Assembly (NCBI GenBank): GCA_030248195.1 | Contig: JASAND010011059.1 | Coordinates: 1-64,000 of the forward strand | Direction: 5' to 3' | Source: Trissonchulus latispiculum | Taxonomy: Eukaryota > Nematoda > Enoplea > Enoplida > Ironidae | Length of the DNA stretch: 64,000 nt | In this document: positions 31,684 to 42,798 of the stretch, in pieces | How positions within the stretch are numbered: position 1 is the stretch's first letter | Layout: every line of letters begins with the position of its first letter | Translations under genes and position numbers: made by a program | Notes under the pieces: generated by a model | What the model was told of the DNA's origin: nothing | The model's database searches: none | Seen by the model: the letters and a program-made list of their open reading frames with translations, nothing else

Positions 31684-31956
31684 TTATACGTATAAGCCGT
31701 ATACAACTTTTTGGAGACAAAAACAATTTTTGGTTCCCCTTGGCCCCCCTTGGAAAACTTAAAAATTTACAATTATTAAAATTTTGCTGCGGATCGATCA
31801 GAAATGTATTCAAATGCATCCATACCAAATTTGAACTGTCGGTTAAGAAATCCGTTACGCACAGATGTGCGTGCGCATGCCTTAGTATCGCCAAAACATT
31901 TTATTAAAAATTAAGCAAATACCTACAGTGTCAAATAGAACAAAATTTCACAAAAA

Positions 31957-32114
31957 GAAAACTTTGGCAGCCAAATAAATACAACACTTAACATTACAAG
32001 TAATAAAAACTTTGGCAGCCAAATGAATACAACACTTAACATTACAAGTAATAAAAACTTTGGCAGCCAAATAAATACAACACTTAACATTACAAATAAT
32101 AAAAACTTTGGCAG
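31957..32114. repeat. 48-bp tandem repeat, three units plus a part
   Basis: AAAACTTTGGCAGCCAAAT starts each unit; starts are spaced 48 bases apart (ACTTTGG at 31961, 32009, 32057, 32105). Units differ at one or two bases. Because 48 is divisible by three, repeat-peptide frames are open on the minus strand, but they are probably not genes. Confidence 0.9.
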
Positions 32115-32309
32115 GACAAATAACTGAACAAGCTCGTCTGGATGCAAATTTGCCGGCTTCACCGGAGATCTTCACTTGGTTTTTGCCAATTTTGACATTA
32201 AAACTGCTATTTTTTCAATAAAAACCAGCGAAATTCTTAGCATATAAAAATCTTCGAAAACATTCGCTTCCCCAAGAAGTCTTACCTTAAGAAGCCCTTA
32301 AACTAAGCA

Positions 32310-32600
32310 GGTTATCACATTTTGAAAATGACTGAGGTAAAGTTACCACCACCTGAAGGTCTATCTATCGAGGACTAACATGCAAAATTACTAACTGGAG
32401 GAACTAATTTTGAATACGTTAACCTGTTATCTCTGAAAAAAATAAGAAATAACATTTAGACCTCGTCATTGCTTCTAAAACTCGAAGCTAAAATTAAAGG
32501 TTGGAACGTTTTATTAAAGCACTGAATTTACTCAAACCAATATTAGGAGCCCAAAGTAAGCACACAAAATCACACAAAAGGCTTGAAACAAGGCTTGAGT
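32310..32600. repeat. Dispersed repeat, copy 1 (with copy 2 at 34460-34760)
   Basis: ACCACCACCTGAAGGTCTAT and CGAGGACTAACATG are shared exactly with 34476-34513, and similarity continues to GCTTGAAACAAGGCT. A third, more decayed relative lies near 34110-34330 (GAGCACTAACATGCCAAATA). Confidence 0.6.
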
Positions 32601-32760
32601 ACGTACATTTGCACTTGAACGAGAGTTCCCGTGCAAATAGCCATTGGCAAAGGAAGTTGCCATGCAAATTGCCATTTGCACGATTCGGCCATGCAAAATA
32701 CTACTTGCACAATTCTTCCGTGCAAATTACTATTTGCACGGGAACACTATTTGGACACAC
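32580..32760. repeat. Short inverted repeats built on TTTGCACGGGAA
   Basis: GTTCCCGTGCAAATAG (about 32626) is inverted at about 32731, with several GCAAATTGCCATTTGC-like palindromes between. Related sequence recurs near 39300-39345. Confidence 0.5.
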
Positions 32761-33076
32761 ACGCGACATATTATATAATTAGTGAAGTAGCTTTCTGATC
32801 TTCATATTCCTGCGATATCGCATGGACATCCTTGTTCTTTTGGTCATTTTGGATGGTTCGTTATTCTGAAACACGAAAAAAAGCATACCTATTCGAATAG
32901 ACAAGCAGGCCGAACTAGACTTTTCAGGGTTTCCGTTTTCTCACGATATGTGGATCAGGGAGGAAATTAGAAATCCCGGGAACGACATTTTCTTTAGATC
33001 AGTGGTTTAGAGAAGTGAACCTGAATGAAGGAACCCCATCCCGCCCCAGTATGTAATAGTTAGCATTATTCTGTTG

Positions 33077-36000
33077 TTACACGCATACGTTTTCGCACAA
33101 CTTCTGCTCCAGCTCACTGACCTGGTGAAAATGCTGATCCTGATGCGCTTTAATACTCTGCTCGGCTCTCAGCTGACTTTTCAGCAGAGTAATCTCAGAA
33201 CGGGCAATTACAAGATGTCGGCGGCTACTGTCTGAAAGGTATGGAAAGAATTATTGGTAAATGACAGCAATAGCTAATACCTTCATACATAGAAAACGAA
33301 CAAACATTTCTATAATTACATAAGTACTCGAAAGAACTCCATGACTGAACGGGTGGTCAAATTTCACTGATCTTTATGGTAGCAATTTTTGCTTTAAGGA
33401 AACTTTTTTGAGAATTAAAATTCGCCTATTTTCAGCTTCAGGTATGTAGCAGTTCTAAACCCCAGTGGACGACATCGCCGAAGACGGAATTTGGAATTCC
33501 CCCTTGTCCACCTATGGTAACTTTCAACACCTGCTAATTTTTCGCCGCTGCACTTTCCAAAATTGCAGCTTTAGTCTTCTTGAAATGCGGCTGGAGACAA
33601 ACCACCATCAACTTCTTGAAGAATATGGTACAAAAACAAAGGGTGGGAAAACAACGTTTGCTGCCAAACTCCCAAAAATAATTCTTAGTTTCTCACTTAT
33701 CGTACCGCAACGGAATATCGAGACAATCAGGTTTTTTCAAAATCGGTCCTACGCTTTTCAGTTTTTTAAAATGTATTTTCTGAAAACTGCCTTTACGAGA
33801 TTTTAACGCGTTTAGAGCTGTTTTTACGACATACAGCGTATTTCCTGCCACATGTGGTGGTGGTCATTTCGTCATGAAAGCAAACAGGCAGTGATTTGTA
33901 AAGGCAAGACTGGAGCGCCATGGAATTATTGTGCAAAAAACGTTGTTTCTGATATTATATATTGATGTATCGTATGTAGTGCAACCATACACTTGATACA
34001 ACCTTTTGAACAAAAATTTCATTAGAATACATTTAAAATATTTCAGTATTTCACCCACCCTAGATTTCAAGTTTCGACGTTAAACAACTTCAATGCTTTT
34101 CGAAAATTAATTGAAACCATCGATCTATTGAGCACTAACATGCCAAATACCGAACAGGAGTACCTATTTAGATTTTGAACATTAGACTGATTTGACCATT
34201 TGGCTCAGAAATGGCCAACTTTAGAACAAAATTCGCATATAAAATGGGAAATGAAAATTTAAATTTGGAAAGTTTCATTAAGTTTTGTAAAGCATTGAAA
34301 TTATTAAGGCCGAAACTGATTGAAATCTTAATATAGGTAGGATCAAATACTGAAACATTTCAATGAATCATAATGAAACGGTCAAAAAGTTGTATATACG
34401 TATCTTTTCTACAAAATAATCTTTAAAATTTTTAAATAATTTCTTTATGATTTAAATGATTTCAAATTTCCAGATTACCACCACCTGAAGGTCTATCTAT
34501 CGAGGACTAACATGTTAAATTACATTGCAACTGGAGGACATAATTTTGAATACGTATAAGCAGTGTCTCAGACCGCGACATCGCTTTTAAACCTCAAAGT
34601 TAAATTAAAGTTTGGAAAGTTTCGTTAATGTTACATTAAATTATTCATTAAATTAAATTAAATTAAATGAGCATTGGTTGTTATTGGCGAATTTACTCAA
34701 GCTAATATTAAACGCCCTAAGTAAACACACAAAATCCTTGAAACAAGGCTGGGCTACGTTGGCACAACATCGTCGGAGAGTGCTACTTTTGCCTCCAACA
34801 TTAGCCAACATATCAAACTAAAAACTCTAAAATCTAACCTACACTGTTTTGGCAGGACGCCAAAGTACAAATTTTGGTGCGAAAAATAGGATTTTTCAAA
34901 AAGTTCTTTCTGCTCTGGTGGATTAGCGGTTTGACCAAGAAGCTTTCAGCCATAAATGTTAATTGTTACTAGTCCTAAATATTAAAAGTATTTCGGCTTT
35001 CGAGCGTTGCTTCCTTCTTCAGGTATAACAGCTCAAATTTTTAAATTTGGCGAAAAGTTGCAATGTGACCGAGCGCCGATTTTGATCTTATATAATTGAC
35101 AGCCCTAGCCTACCCCAGCTTTTAGAAAATATTAGGCTCTAAAAGGGGAAACTGTCTGTAGGTTTCGAGGACTTTGGCTTTCTGGTTAGTGTGCTAGCAA
35201 CGTTTTGTTAGGAAATAACCCTTATTTTTAGGCCTGAAAAGCTATCCAAGCGCAGTAAAAGTGGGGTCAAAAATTTTAAGCAGAAAAGGTGGTTATAGGT
35301 GTTATTTGACAAGCTGAATCCGAATATGATATCCGTTTTTCGATATGACGCTTCCTTCGATCAGTATGCGCTTACAAACTGTCTTAGAGCTTTTTAGAGC
35401 GATAGCCATGCATGCTTCGAGAAATCAATCTAGCATTTCTAAACACTGGAGCGAGGTTTAGTGACCTAGCTTTCTGCATATCTTGGTACACTCACTGGCC
35501 TGTAATGCGCAGTTTCAGCCGATTTTCAGCAGATTCTGCCACAGTAATTTGTAGTAATTGGCTCGCATCTTCGAAATGACACCAAATAACAGCGACAATA
35601 TCAATAATGTAATCTAGCCTTGCGAACGCAGGGATTAACGAAATCACGTCATTTTTACATAGGTTAAGACAGATACTTGGAGTATTAATTGGAGCAAAGT
35701 TGGGTTCATTTGGTAAACCACAGCTCATTAGACGTTAGTTAACCTCCAACCGTATATATAGACCTACAACACCCAATTATTCGCACTTTTATTGTATCGC
35801 ACAGAAAATAATACAATGGTCTAGAGAATAGTTTACACGATATCAAAGCACTATGTGTCAGAACTATTTCTGGAAAATTTGGGTACCGTACTTTGCGCAT
35901 AGCGACCAGGGCGAGGCGAAGTTTGTGTACGTATCATGTCGAGCTTTGGACCGACAAGACCAACTTCTGATGGATCTACAGGACGCTACGCTGCATGGAA

Positions 36001-39000
36001 TTCTTTCAAACTTTAGACTATTTTACACTAAACCTAATATAACTATTATGTGGGAAAGACTAGCTAGCTTTTCCAACATCGAACGTTTAGTGACAGACCA
36101 CACACACACACACAGACCACACACACAGACCACACACACAGACCACACACACAGTCCACACACACAGACCACGCACACACAGACCACACACACAGACCAC
36201 ACACACACAGACCACACACACGCGTAGGTAAATGTGATTTTTCAGTTCTCCCTAGAGAACCTTGATATAACATTTTTGGCTCAGATTTTGGGTAAAAGTT
36301 ATAGAGGTTTTCAGGCGGTTCTTAGCACGAATCTGAAATCCGTTTTTTGATTCAGCTTTTTGTTGTATAGTATAGTAGATGTACGTAAGCTTATACTGCG
36401 CTAACAAAAAGCTCAATCAAAAACGGGTTTTAGATTCTTGATCAGCACCCCGGAAAACCTAATTTTAAACAAAATCGCAGGCAAAAAAGTTTGGTTCCAA
36501 TTGGACCACCCTTAAAAACTTAAAAATTTAAAACTAAAAATTTAATTACCAGTTAATCATTGTTATTGTTGTTGTTGTTGCTGCCTTGATGTTACTAAAC
36601 TTGCTTTTTATGCAAAAATAGTAAAAAGTCTACTATTAAAAGTTTTGTTTTCTTCAGCTATTAAAAGTTGGCTTAGCTATATCAGAAATTAATCTAATAC
36701 CGGTAACATTGAAATTCCTATTGTAGAAATAAATTTCTCTGTACAAAACAATAACATTTTCCCTAGCACGCTTCAGTGAAATTTGAAATGAAATGCAAGA
36801 CTTTGTCCATATCAAGATTCTCTAGAGAGAACTGAAATATCACATTTACCTGACAAGTGCTAGGGAATCAGTGTTTTTTGCTCGGACACTTTTGCGCTCT
36901 TCTGCGCACTGCCCCAAAATTTTTTGCACAAATTGCTAAAAAAGTGCGCATAGCATGAAAAATGCGATAATTTAGCATAAAATTCTGTTTTGTATTAATT
37001 AGTAATTACCTGACTTTAGTAAAGCTTTTAGAGCAGCAGCAGGTTATATATAAGATGCCAGAACTTAATGTGGATTAGGAAACCCAACCTACTTCGGAAC
37101 GGGGGGTCTGAAGGCTGAACTTCCAGAAGCAATACATTTTAAAAATTCCACTATCATAACTCTCAAAAGTTTCCTTTTTTGAAGTAAATTTGTTTTCTGT
37201 ATATATATTTAGCGAAATGATGAAAACTATTTGAAATTTTTAAGTTATTTGCAAGCTAAGATTCCTCACTGCTTTTAATAAAATAAAAGCAAAAATGAAT
37301 GCTGGTTTGAAATTTCATCGAAAATTACGTAGTTTCAGAAAAACGATTCAAAGTTCCGATCTTTGACTTTTCCATGACTTTGAATTTTTAGGGCATATAC
37401 CCAGAGCATATACCTATTTTTAAATGCTTTTTTTGAAACGTCGGTGGGTAAGAAAGCACTGATAAAACACATAAGCCTAGCTGACACGAAACCTCCGGTG
37501 AAAGTTTATTGGGTTGCCGCCTTTTCACAAAAAGGCAACCCTTTGTGTTGAGTATGTGTGTTGAATATGTCCGTTATTTAATATTATTTATTTATTTCTT
37601 GCCCAAAGTGTCCACCCCTAGATCTCGAGATTGGAAAGGGGTAGTTAGTGGTTGATACCTCATTTTGAAGGTCTTGACTTGGACGTTTGCATATCTCCTG
37701 GGCGACCCGGTATGACTCAGGGTGAAAGTACTCGTTACGGTGATGCTGCAAATGGAAAAAATGAAGTTGTCCAATTGGGCTCACATGGGTATCATTCGAA
37801 AGCTCTGTTGCGTAGATAAAAAGTCGTAATAGGGCCAAAGCACCAAAATGTACAGAAAATGAGTTACGGACCCTCAAAGGGTCAAAAATGGCCAAAACCC
37901 GTCAAAATGGTTCAATTCTGGAAAAACCACAATATGGGTAATATTCGAAAGTTCTCGTTGCGTAGATAAAAAGTTGTAATAGGGCCAAAGCACCACAATA
38001 TACAGAAAATGAGTAACGGGGCCTCAAATGGGGCAAAAATGGTCGAAACCAGTAAAAATTAAATGTTGTCGAAAATCCACAATATGGGTATCATTCGAAA
38101 GTTCTCGTTGAGTGGATTATAAGTTGTAATAGAGCCAAAGCTCTTAAATGTACGCAGCTTCAGATATGACTCCTGATAGGAGGAAAAATGAAAGCGACAA
38201 CACGTTCATGCAAATAAGCTTGTTCTGTATTACATTATATAAGAGTCTATGATACCAAGAGTGGGAAGCTTGGCCCTTCAAAATGGAAATGGTCTGCGAG
38301 ATGTTCGGCACATTAAGGCCGAAATCGCGGGGGGGGGGGGTACTATTTACCATTGTTCAGCATGTGTTTATATGCGTTTGAACAAAAACGCAAATGATTG
38401 GCTAATCGCCTACCTTATGTCAAATTTACGTGTATAAAGTGGACCCCCCCCCCCCCGAGATCTCAGGGGGGGTCCCCGCTTAGCGTTGTTAAGCGTGTGT
38501 TTATATGCGGTCGAATTGAAATGCACTGATGAGGATACGGTAGCTAAGTAGCCAATCAAATACATTTCAGTTCAATCGCATATAAACACACGCTTAACAA
38601 CGCTAAGCTGGACCCCCCTCAGATCTCGGGGGGGGGTCCACTTATAAACGTAAATTTGAAATAAGGTAGGCGATTAGCCAATCAGATGCGTTTTAGTTCC
38701 AACGCATATAAACACATGCTGAACAATGGTAAGTGGTACCCCCCGCTCGAGATTTCGGCCTTAATGTGCCGAGCATCTCGCAGACCATTTCCATTTGGAA
38801 GGGCCAAGCTTCCCACTCTTGGTATTATAGATTCTTGTATATATTAACGTGTGTAAACTTCTCCAAAAACTGCCAAACAAACATTAAGATTATTTCACCA
38901 CATGAATTATATGCAATGCGAGTTACACATAATATACGCAAGCTAGATTAAATATATTATATACCTTAGGCCACGGGTGTTTGCACATTAATGTTAGCAT

Positions 39001-42000
39001 GTTTAGTGAATGTTAGGTCACAACTTTGTGTTATAGCAGTTGTATAAAAGTAAGTAGGGGGTCTGGGAGCGGAGCCCCCAAGAAAAAGTTAGAGATTTTT
39101 GTGACATTAAGTGCCAGAACAACTAATTTTCAGTAGTTTTCTCTTTGTTCCGCTGGAGAAAGTGCGCACGCGTGCGCACAAGCCCCAAATTTTTTGTTCA
39201 TTTCAGAAAAAAGTGTTTCATTGCGCACTTTTTTGAGCAGGAAAAAACACTATGATATTTCTCTGATATTTCATTTTTACCTACGACATATACATAATCA
39301 TTTGCACGGGAAGTTGTCGTGTAAATTGCCATTTGCCCGAAAGCACTATATCATGCCCAGAAAATACCAAATTTTAAGGATGTTTGGTGGAATTTTCAAA
39401 ACTAGTGTCATACTTCGCCGAAATATTTTTGTCTCGATTAGTTTACACATTAGTTACTTACATTTACACATTTACACATCTATTTACACATTATACATGT
39501 TAGTTTGTACTTGGGTACAAAAACTTAATTTTTTTGAATACTTCAGCTTAGTTATACCAGCATGTGTAGAAAATACGCTATTTTAGTGCATTTTTAGCCG
39601 TAGAGGACATTTCATCTCCACTCCCATACTTCTTGGCTACAGAAAAAACAGGGTGCCTGCAGGGTCCTCGTGAGGATGGTGGTTGTAAAAATTAGCTTCA
39701 CAAATGGGTCACGTTTCAATTTAGCATAAAACTATTTGTTTTCCTTGTTTCTTGAAAAATTTTTTCAAGTTTTTCAAAAAAGTTTTCCAAAAAGTCCAGT
39801 GAGTCTATCAAAACAAAGTGAGCTGTGAGCATATCCCAGCAAGATTCTGCAGATTTGGCAGTATAACAAATAAGTATTGACGGAATTCCGTGGAAAGGTT
39901 TTTTGGAGCTTTAACCCAGAGAACCGGTTTGACCTAGACTCGGTCAAATTCTGGTTAATGTTTTATTACTGTAGCCTGACCAAGAGTTTATAATACCAAG
40001 AGTAAGACACTCAGCTCTTCCTAATAGAATAAGCTTGCAAGATGCTCGAAACATTAAGGCCGAAATCTCGGTGGGGGGGGGTCTTCTCAGCATGTAAACA
40101 TACAACGCTGACATTTTTAAACAACGGGCGTTTTCGACAAATTAAATACTATAACTTGAGCTAGGAACATCGTACAGCAATAATTTTTATATCATTATGT
40201 TGCGTAGAACCAGATCTTTTTAACGATACAAAAATTATATAGTTCGGTTTAGGTGATCTATTACAAAACCGGCAATAAAACATCCTTGCCACAAAACTTC
40301 TGAGAATACCATCATTTCTTAGAAATGCCTTACGTTGTTGCTGAATTTATGAGGGATTGCCTAAACCGAACTATATAATTTTTATATCGTTAAAAAGATC
40401 TCGTTCGATTTAAAAAGATTTCGGCATTAACGTTTCGAGCATCTTGCAAGCTTATTCTATTAAGAAGAGCTGAGTGTCTTACTCTTGCTATAATATTAGT
40501 TTGGGAACGAATTCAAACTTAAGCTTGGTTCGATTGTGCCTGGGTGGCTCAATCGGTAGAGCGTCGGTCTAGTTAACCGAAGGTTGTGGGTTCGATCCCC
40601 ACCTCAGGCCCGAATTTTTCGGATCTGTGGTGCTGTAGTGACAATTTCTTTCTTTCGTCTATTATCTTGTATCCATTATATACTCTTGGCCTGACTCACC
40701 TTCTTCAGTCGATAAAATATAATAGCGCAGTACAGCTCATTTCAAAGTGCGTTTTAGGTGAAGTCCCATATCTGACGCACTCGGAAGGAAGGAAGGAAAA
40801 TATCATTACAATACAATACTTCAATACAAAATGTGTAAATTAAGAACAAACTTTAAAGAGTTTTATTAGCATTTATTTGCAGATATCCGAGCAGAAATTC
40901 TAGATATCTAGACAACAGTATTTGTCGGTGCGTGAGGATATTATATGAGTGCACCCAGGGTCCTGTCATGGACTTATCCGGAGGAGTTTTGGGGGTTGAA
41001 ACCCCCCTACTTTTAGGTTGTATTTTATTTTTATATTGAATATTTATTGTTGTATATTTATAAGTTTATTTAATAAGTTATTTTAAGTTAAAAAATTTGT
41101 TAAAAATTGCTAAAACCCCACAATGCCAAAGTTGATACACATCTTTATTTTTAACAAAGCCTAATAATAGACAAAAGGTAGGGCGTCGACGCAATTAAGG
41201 AAAGCACAAACAGCGTCGAAGAGCACTAAAGTCATCTGTAGTTAAAATCTTTTGAAAAATTAGTAAATTCTGCTTCAGGATTAAAAAATTTAGGTGTTTT
41301 TAAGTGTGTTTTCTAGAAAAAGCTGGCTAGTTCCTAGAGGGAGATGCATAGACGGGAGCCTCAGAAATCGATTCCCCCCAAGTCCTTTGGGTCGCCCCCC
41401 AGGATTCGAGCCTTCTCCCAAGAATCTAAATCTAAAAGTTCCGAAAAAAATAGGATTTTGTGGGTAAACCTTTAATAATTTTCCGGCTTCGCCGGATGCT
41501 TAACCCTTCTTTAATTATTTTAAGCTTAAAATTAGGTTAAAATTGTCCTCCCCCGAAACCAGATGTAAAGGAAAAATTTTATTGTCCGTCCGTAGCCAAC
41601 TTTTTTAAACATTTTCAAAAATGTTCGAGCCTTCGGCTCAAAATGTTTTCTATTTTTGCTTAATTTACGCTAATTTTTGCATTTTAAACCGTGTTTTCAA
41701 AAATTTTTCAACACTGGGAGGTGAAGCTAAAAGTTTTTCGCAGGGAAAAAAGTAGGAAAAGCAGGAACTGTCCGAGCACAGCTTAACCAACCTAGTGTTT
41801 TCTGCAGCTTCATTCGTAGATCATCCGCTTCTTGAGTTTTGGCCCGCAGCTTATCCACAACTTTTTGATACTCCTTCTGTTTCCCTGAAGACTCTTTTGC
41901 AGCTAATCTGAAAGAAAGGTTCCCAAAGAAAAATTGAGCTGATGCTGAAGCGGCTATCGCAAATCATAAACTGAAAATCAATCGACGGTCATACACACAA

Positions 42001-42798
42001 AAAAGATCCAGCACAATAACTACGCCACGGAACCAATTAATTTGTCAAACCTATCGACAAAATTAATTAATTCCTACATTTACTTCTGGCATCCGTGACT
42101 CATTACACTGTATTGAGTTTCGCGAACATCGTGATAGTTCCTCAACAGTTTATACGAATCACGACACGACACTATGCGAAATCAAAAGCAGAAAATAAAG
42201 ACATAAGATAAAATGCCACCTCAAATCAAAACAGACATACTCGGCTGAGATAACATTATCCTTATGAGATGACAAAATCGCCTGTAACTCAAGATTGCGT
42301 CGATCAGCATCGTGTAACTTTTGTTCCATAATATCCTTAATGATATGAAGAGACTCGCACTCCGAATTGAGCTGGCGTTTTTCAAATTCCAACTAAAACA
42401 GCCAGACAAAATAACCAGTTCTTGCTATTGACAGTGACACTGCAGTGGTTGCAAAACTAGGCAGGTAGAAACACATCACAGAAATGTAGGCTGTTTACAT
42501 TTAATTGACACAATCCAATTTAGGTCAGATTTCAAGAAATCTATATATGCCTTGGCTATGTTTCATTACCCCTGGTATATAAGTGACGGTAAGCTTGTAC
42601 CTTTTCCGAACAAGGACTTGCAGACCTCTTTCCCGGCGTTAATCTATCACTGTAATTCAGCTGCAACCATTTCGGTAAAAGTTCGCAACAATATTTTGAC
42701 CATACAACCTCCATGCTTACCTTATCTTTTTCCTGTTGTAAGGTTCTAACTTTGTTAAGTAAGGATTCCTTCTCCTTTTTCACAGTTTCAAGGTTCTC
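33077..42798 (-). CDS. Coiled-coil protein, last four exons
   Basis: Minus-strand exons 42798-42721, 42392-42241, 41907-41792 and 33231-33077 join in phase at GT-AG sites. In order they read ENLETVKKEKESLLNKVRTL; LEFEKRQLNSECESL and KHDADRR-like heptads ending DNVISAE; LAAKESSGKQKEYQKVVDKL ending MKLQKTL; and RRHLVIARSEITLLKSQLRA, then HQVSELEQKLCENVCV and a TAA at 33077-33079. The whole is a charged heptad-repeat helix typical of cytoskeletal, motor-adaptor or centrosomal proteins. The last exon faintly resembles the end of TACC domains (ARSE...LKSQLRAEQ), but this is not enough for a name. The last intron is about 8.56 kb and full of repeats. The N-terminus lies beyond 42.8 kb and was not found in this window. 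Confidence 0.72.
34460..34760. repeat. Dispersed repeat, copy 2
   Basis: Direct-orientation partner of 32310-32600, with a short TTAAATTAAATTAAA expansion in the middle. It lies in the large coiled-coil gene intron. Confidence 0.6.
34761..36090. other. Part of the coiled-coil gene intron, no clear element
   Basis: A plus-strand open frame at 35853-36227 begins with protein-like sequence (MCQNYFWKIWVPYFAHSDQG) but runs into the minisatellite. It is not recognised. Otherwise unremarkable unique-looking DNA. Confidence 0.35.
36095..36222. repeat. CAGACCACACACA minisatellite
   Basis: About ten copies of a 12-15 bp unit (CAGACCACACACA with variable CA count). It directly abuts the foldback element that starts at 36226. 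Confidence 0.9.
36226..36851. mobile_element. Foldback element with AGGTAAATGTGAT ends
   Basis: AGGTAAATGTGATTTTTCAG with GTTCTCCCTAGAGAACC is inverted at 36806-36851 with few changes. The interior contains an imperfect hairpin centred near 36385 related to the one at 31560-31670. Confidence 0.6.
37785..38155. repeat. Satellite-like tandem repeat, about 150 bp, three units
   Basis: ATGGGTATCATTCGAAAG or its variant starts units at 37785, 37934 and 38084 (spacing 149 and 150), each followed by AATAGGGCCAAAGCACC or a variant. Units have diverged moderately. Confidence 0.75.
38241..38836. mobile_element. Foldback element, AAGAGT terminal type, copy A
   Basis: AAGAGTCTATGATACCAAGA is inverted at the right end (38817-38836). 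Arms continue through GTGGGAAGCTTGGCCCTTC and CATTAAGGCCGAAATCGCGG to long G/C runs. Inner arms (TTGTTAAGCGTGTGTTTATA and its inverse) meet at a central loop. There is no ORF. Confidence 0.7.
39982..40497. mobile_element. Foldback element, AAGAGT terminal type, copy B
   Basis: AAGAGTTTATAATACCAAGA leads into AAGACACTCAGCTCTTCCTA and GCTCGAAACATTAAGGCCGA; the inverse arm covers about 40430-40497. The interior is closely related to the element at 25065-25666. Confidence 0.65.
40498..41791. other. Rest of the coiled-coil gene intron near its 5' side
   Basis: Apart from the tRNA-like sequence, an element remnant with CCGGCTTCGCCGG near 41480-41492 and C/G runs at 41383-41410 is present. No exon is seen. 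Confidence 0.4.
40538..40610 (+). tRNA. tRNA-like sequence, anticodon loop CTAGTTA (AGT, Thr by position)
   Basis: A 73-base cloverleaf folds fully. The acceptor stem GCCTGGG pairs with CTCAGGC (one G-U). The D arm is GCTC...GAGC, the anticodon stem TCGGT/ACCGA with a 7-base loop, the variable loop AGGTT, and the T arm GTGGG-TTCGATC-CCCAC. Base 37 is T rather than the usual purine and the D arm looks Lys-like, so it may be a SINE head or pseudogene rather than a working tRNA-Thr. No T-run terminator follows immediately. Confidence 0.55.

Larger units (their letters stand above)
30291..31827. mobile_element. Large foldback with two elements nested between its arms
   Basis: The left arm (30291-30397: TTGGCATGGATGCATTTGAA ... 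AAGGGGAACCAAGAA) is repeated inverted at 31725-31827. Between the arms lie a MITE at 30402-30806 and a second palindrome at 30875-31683. A related arm fragment (TTTGGTTCC ... AACTTAAAAATTT) occurs near 36490. Confidence 0.55.

Noticed and set aside
31923..32175. Minus-strand hydrophobic repeat peptides
   Set aside because: They are translations of the 48-bp tandem repeat.
36023..36273. Minus-strand Cys/Val/Trp repeat frames
   Set aside because: They are translations of the CAGACCACACACA minisatellite.
33077..42798. Naming the coiled-coil gene TACC
   Set aside because: Only a short part of the last exon resembles TACC; heptad repeats give false matches easily.
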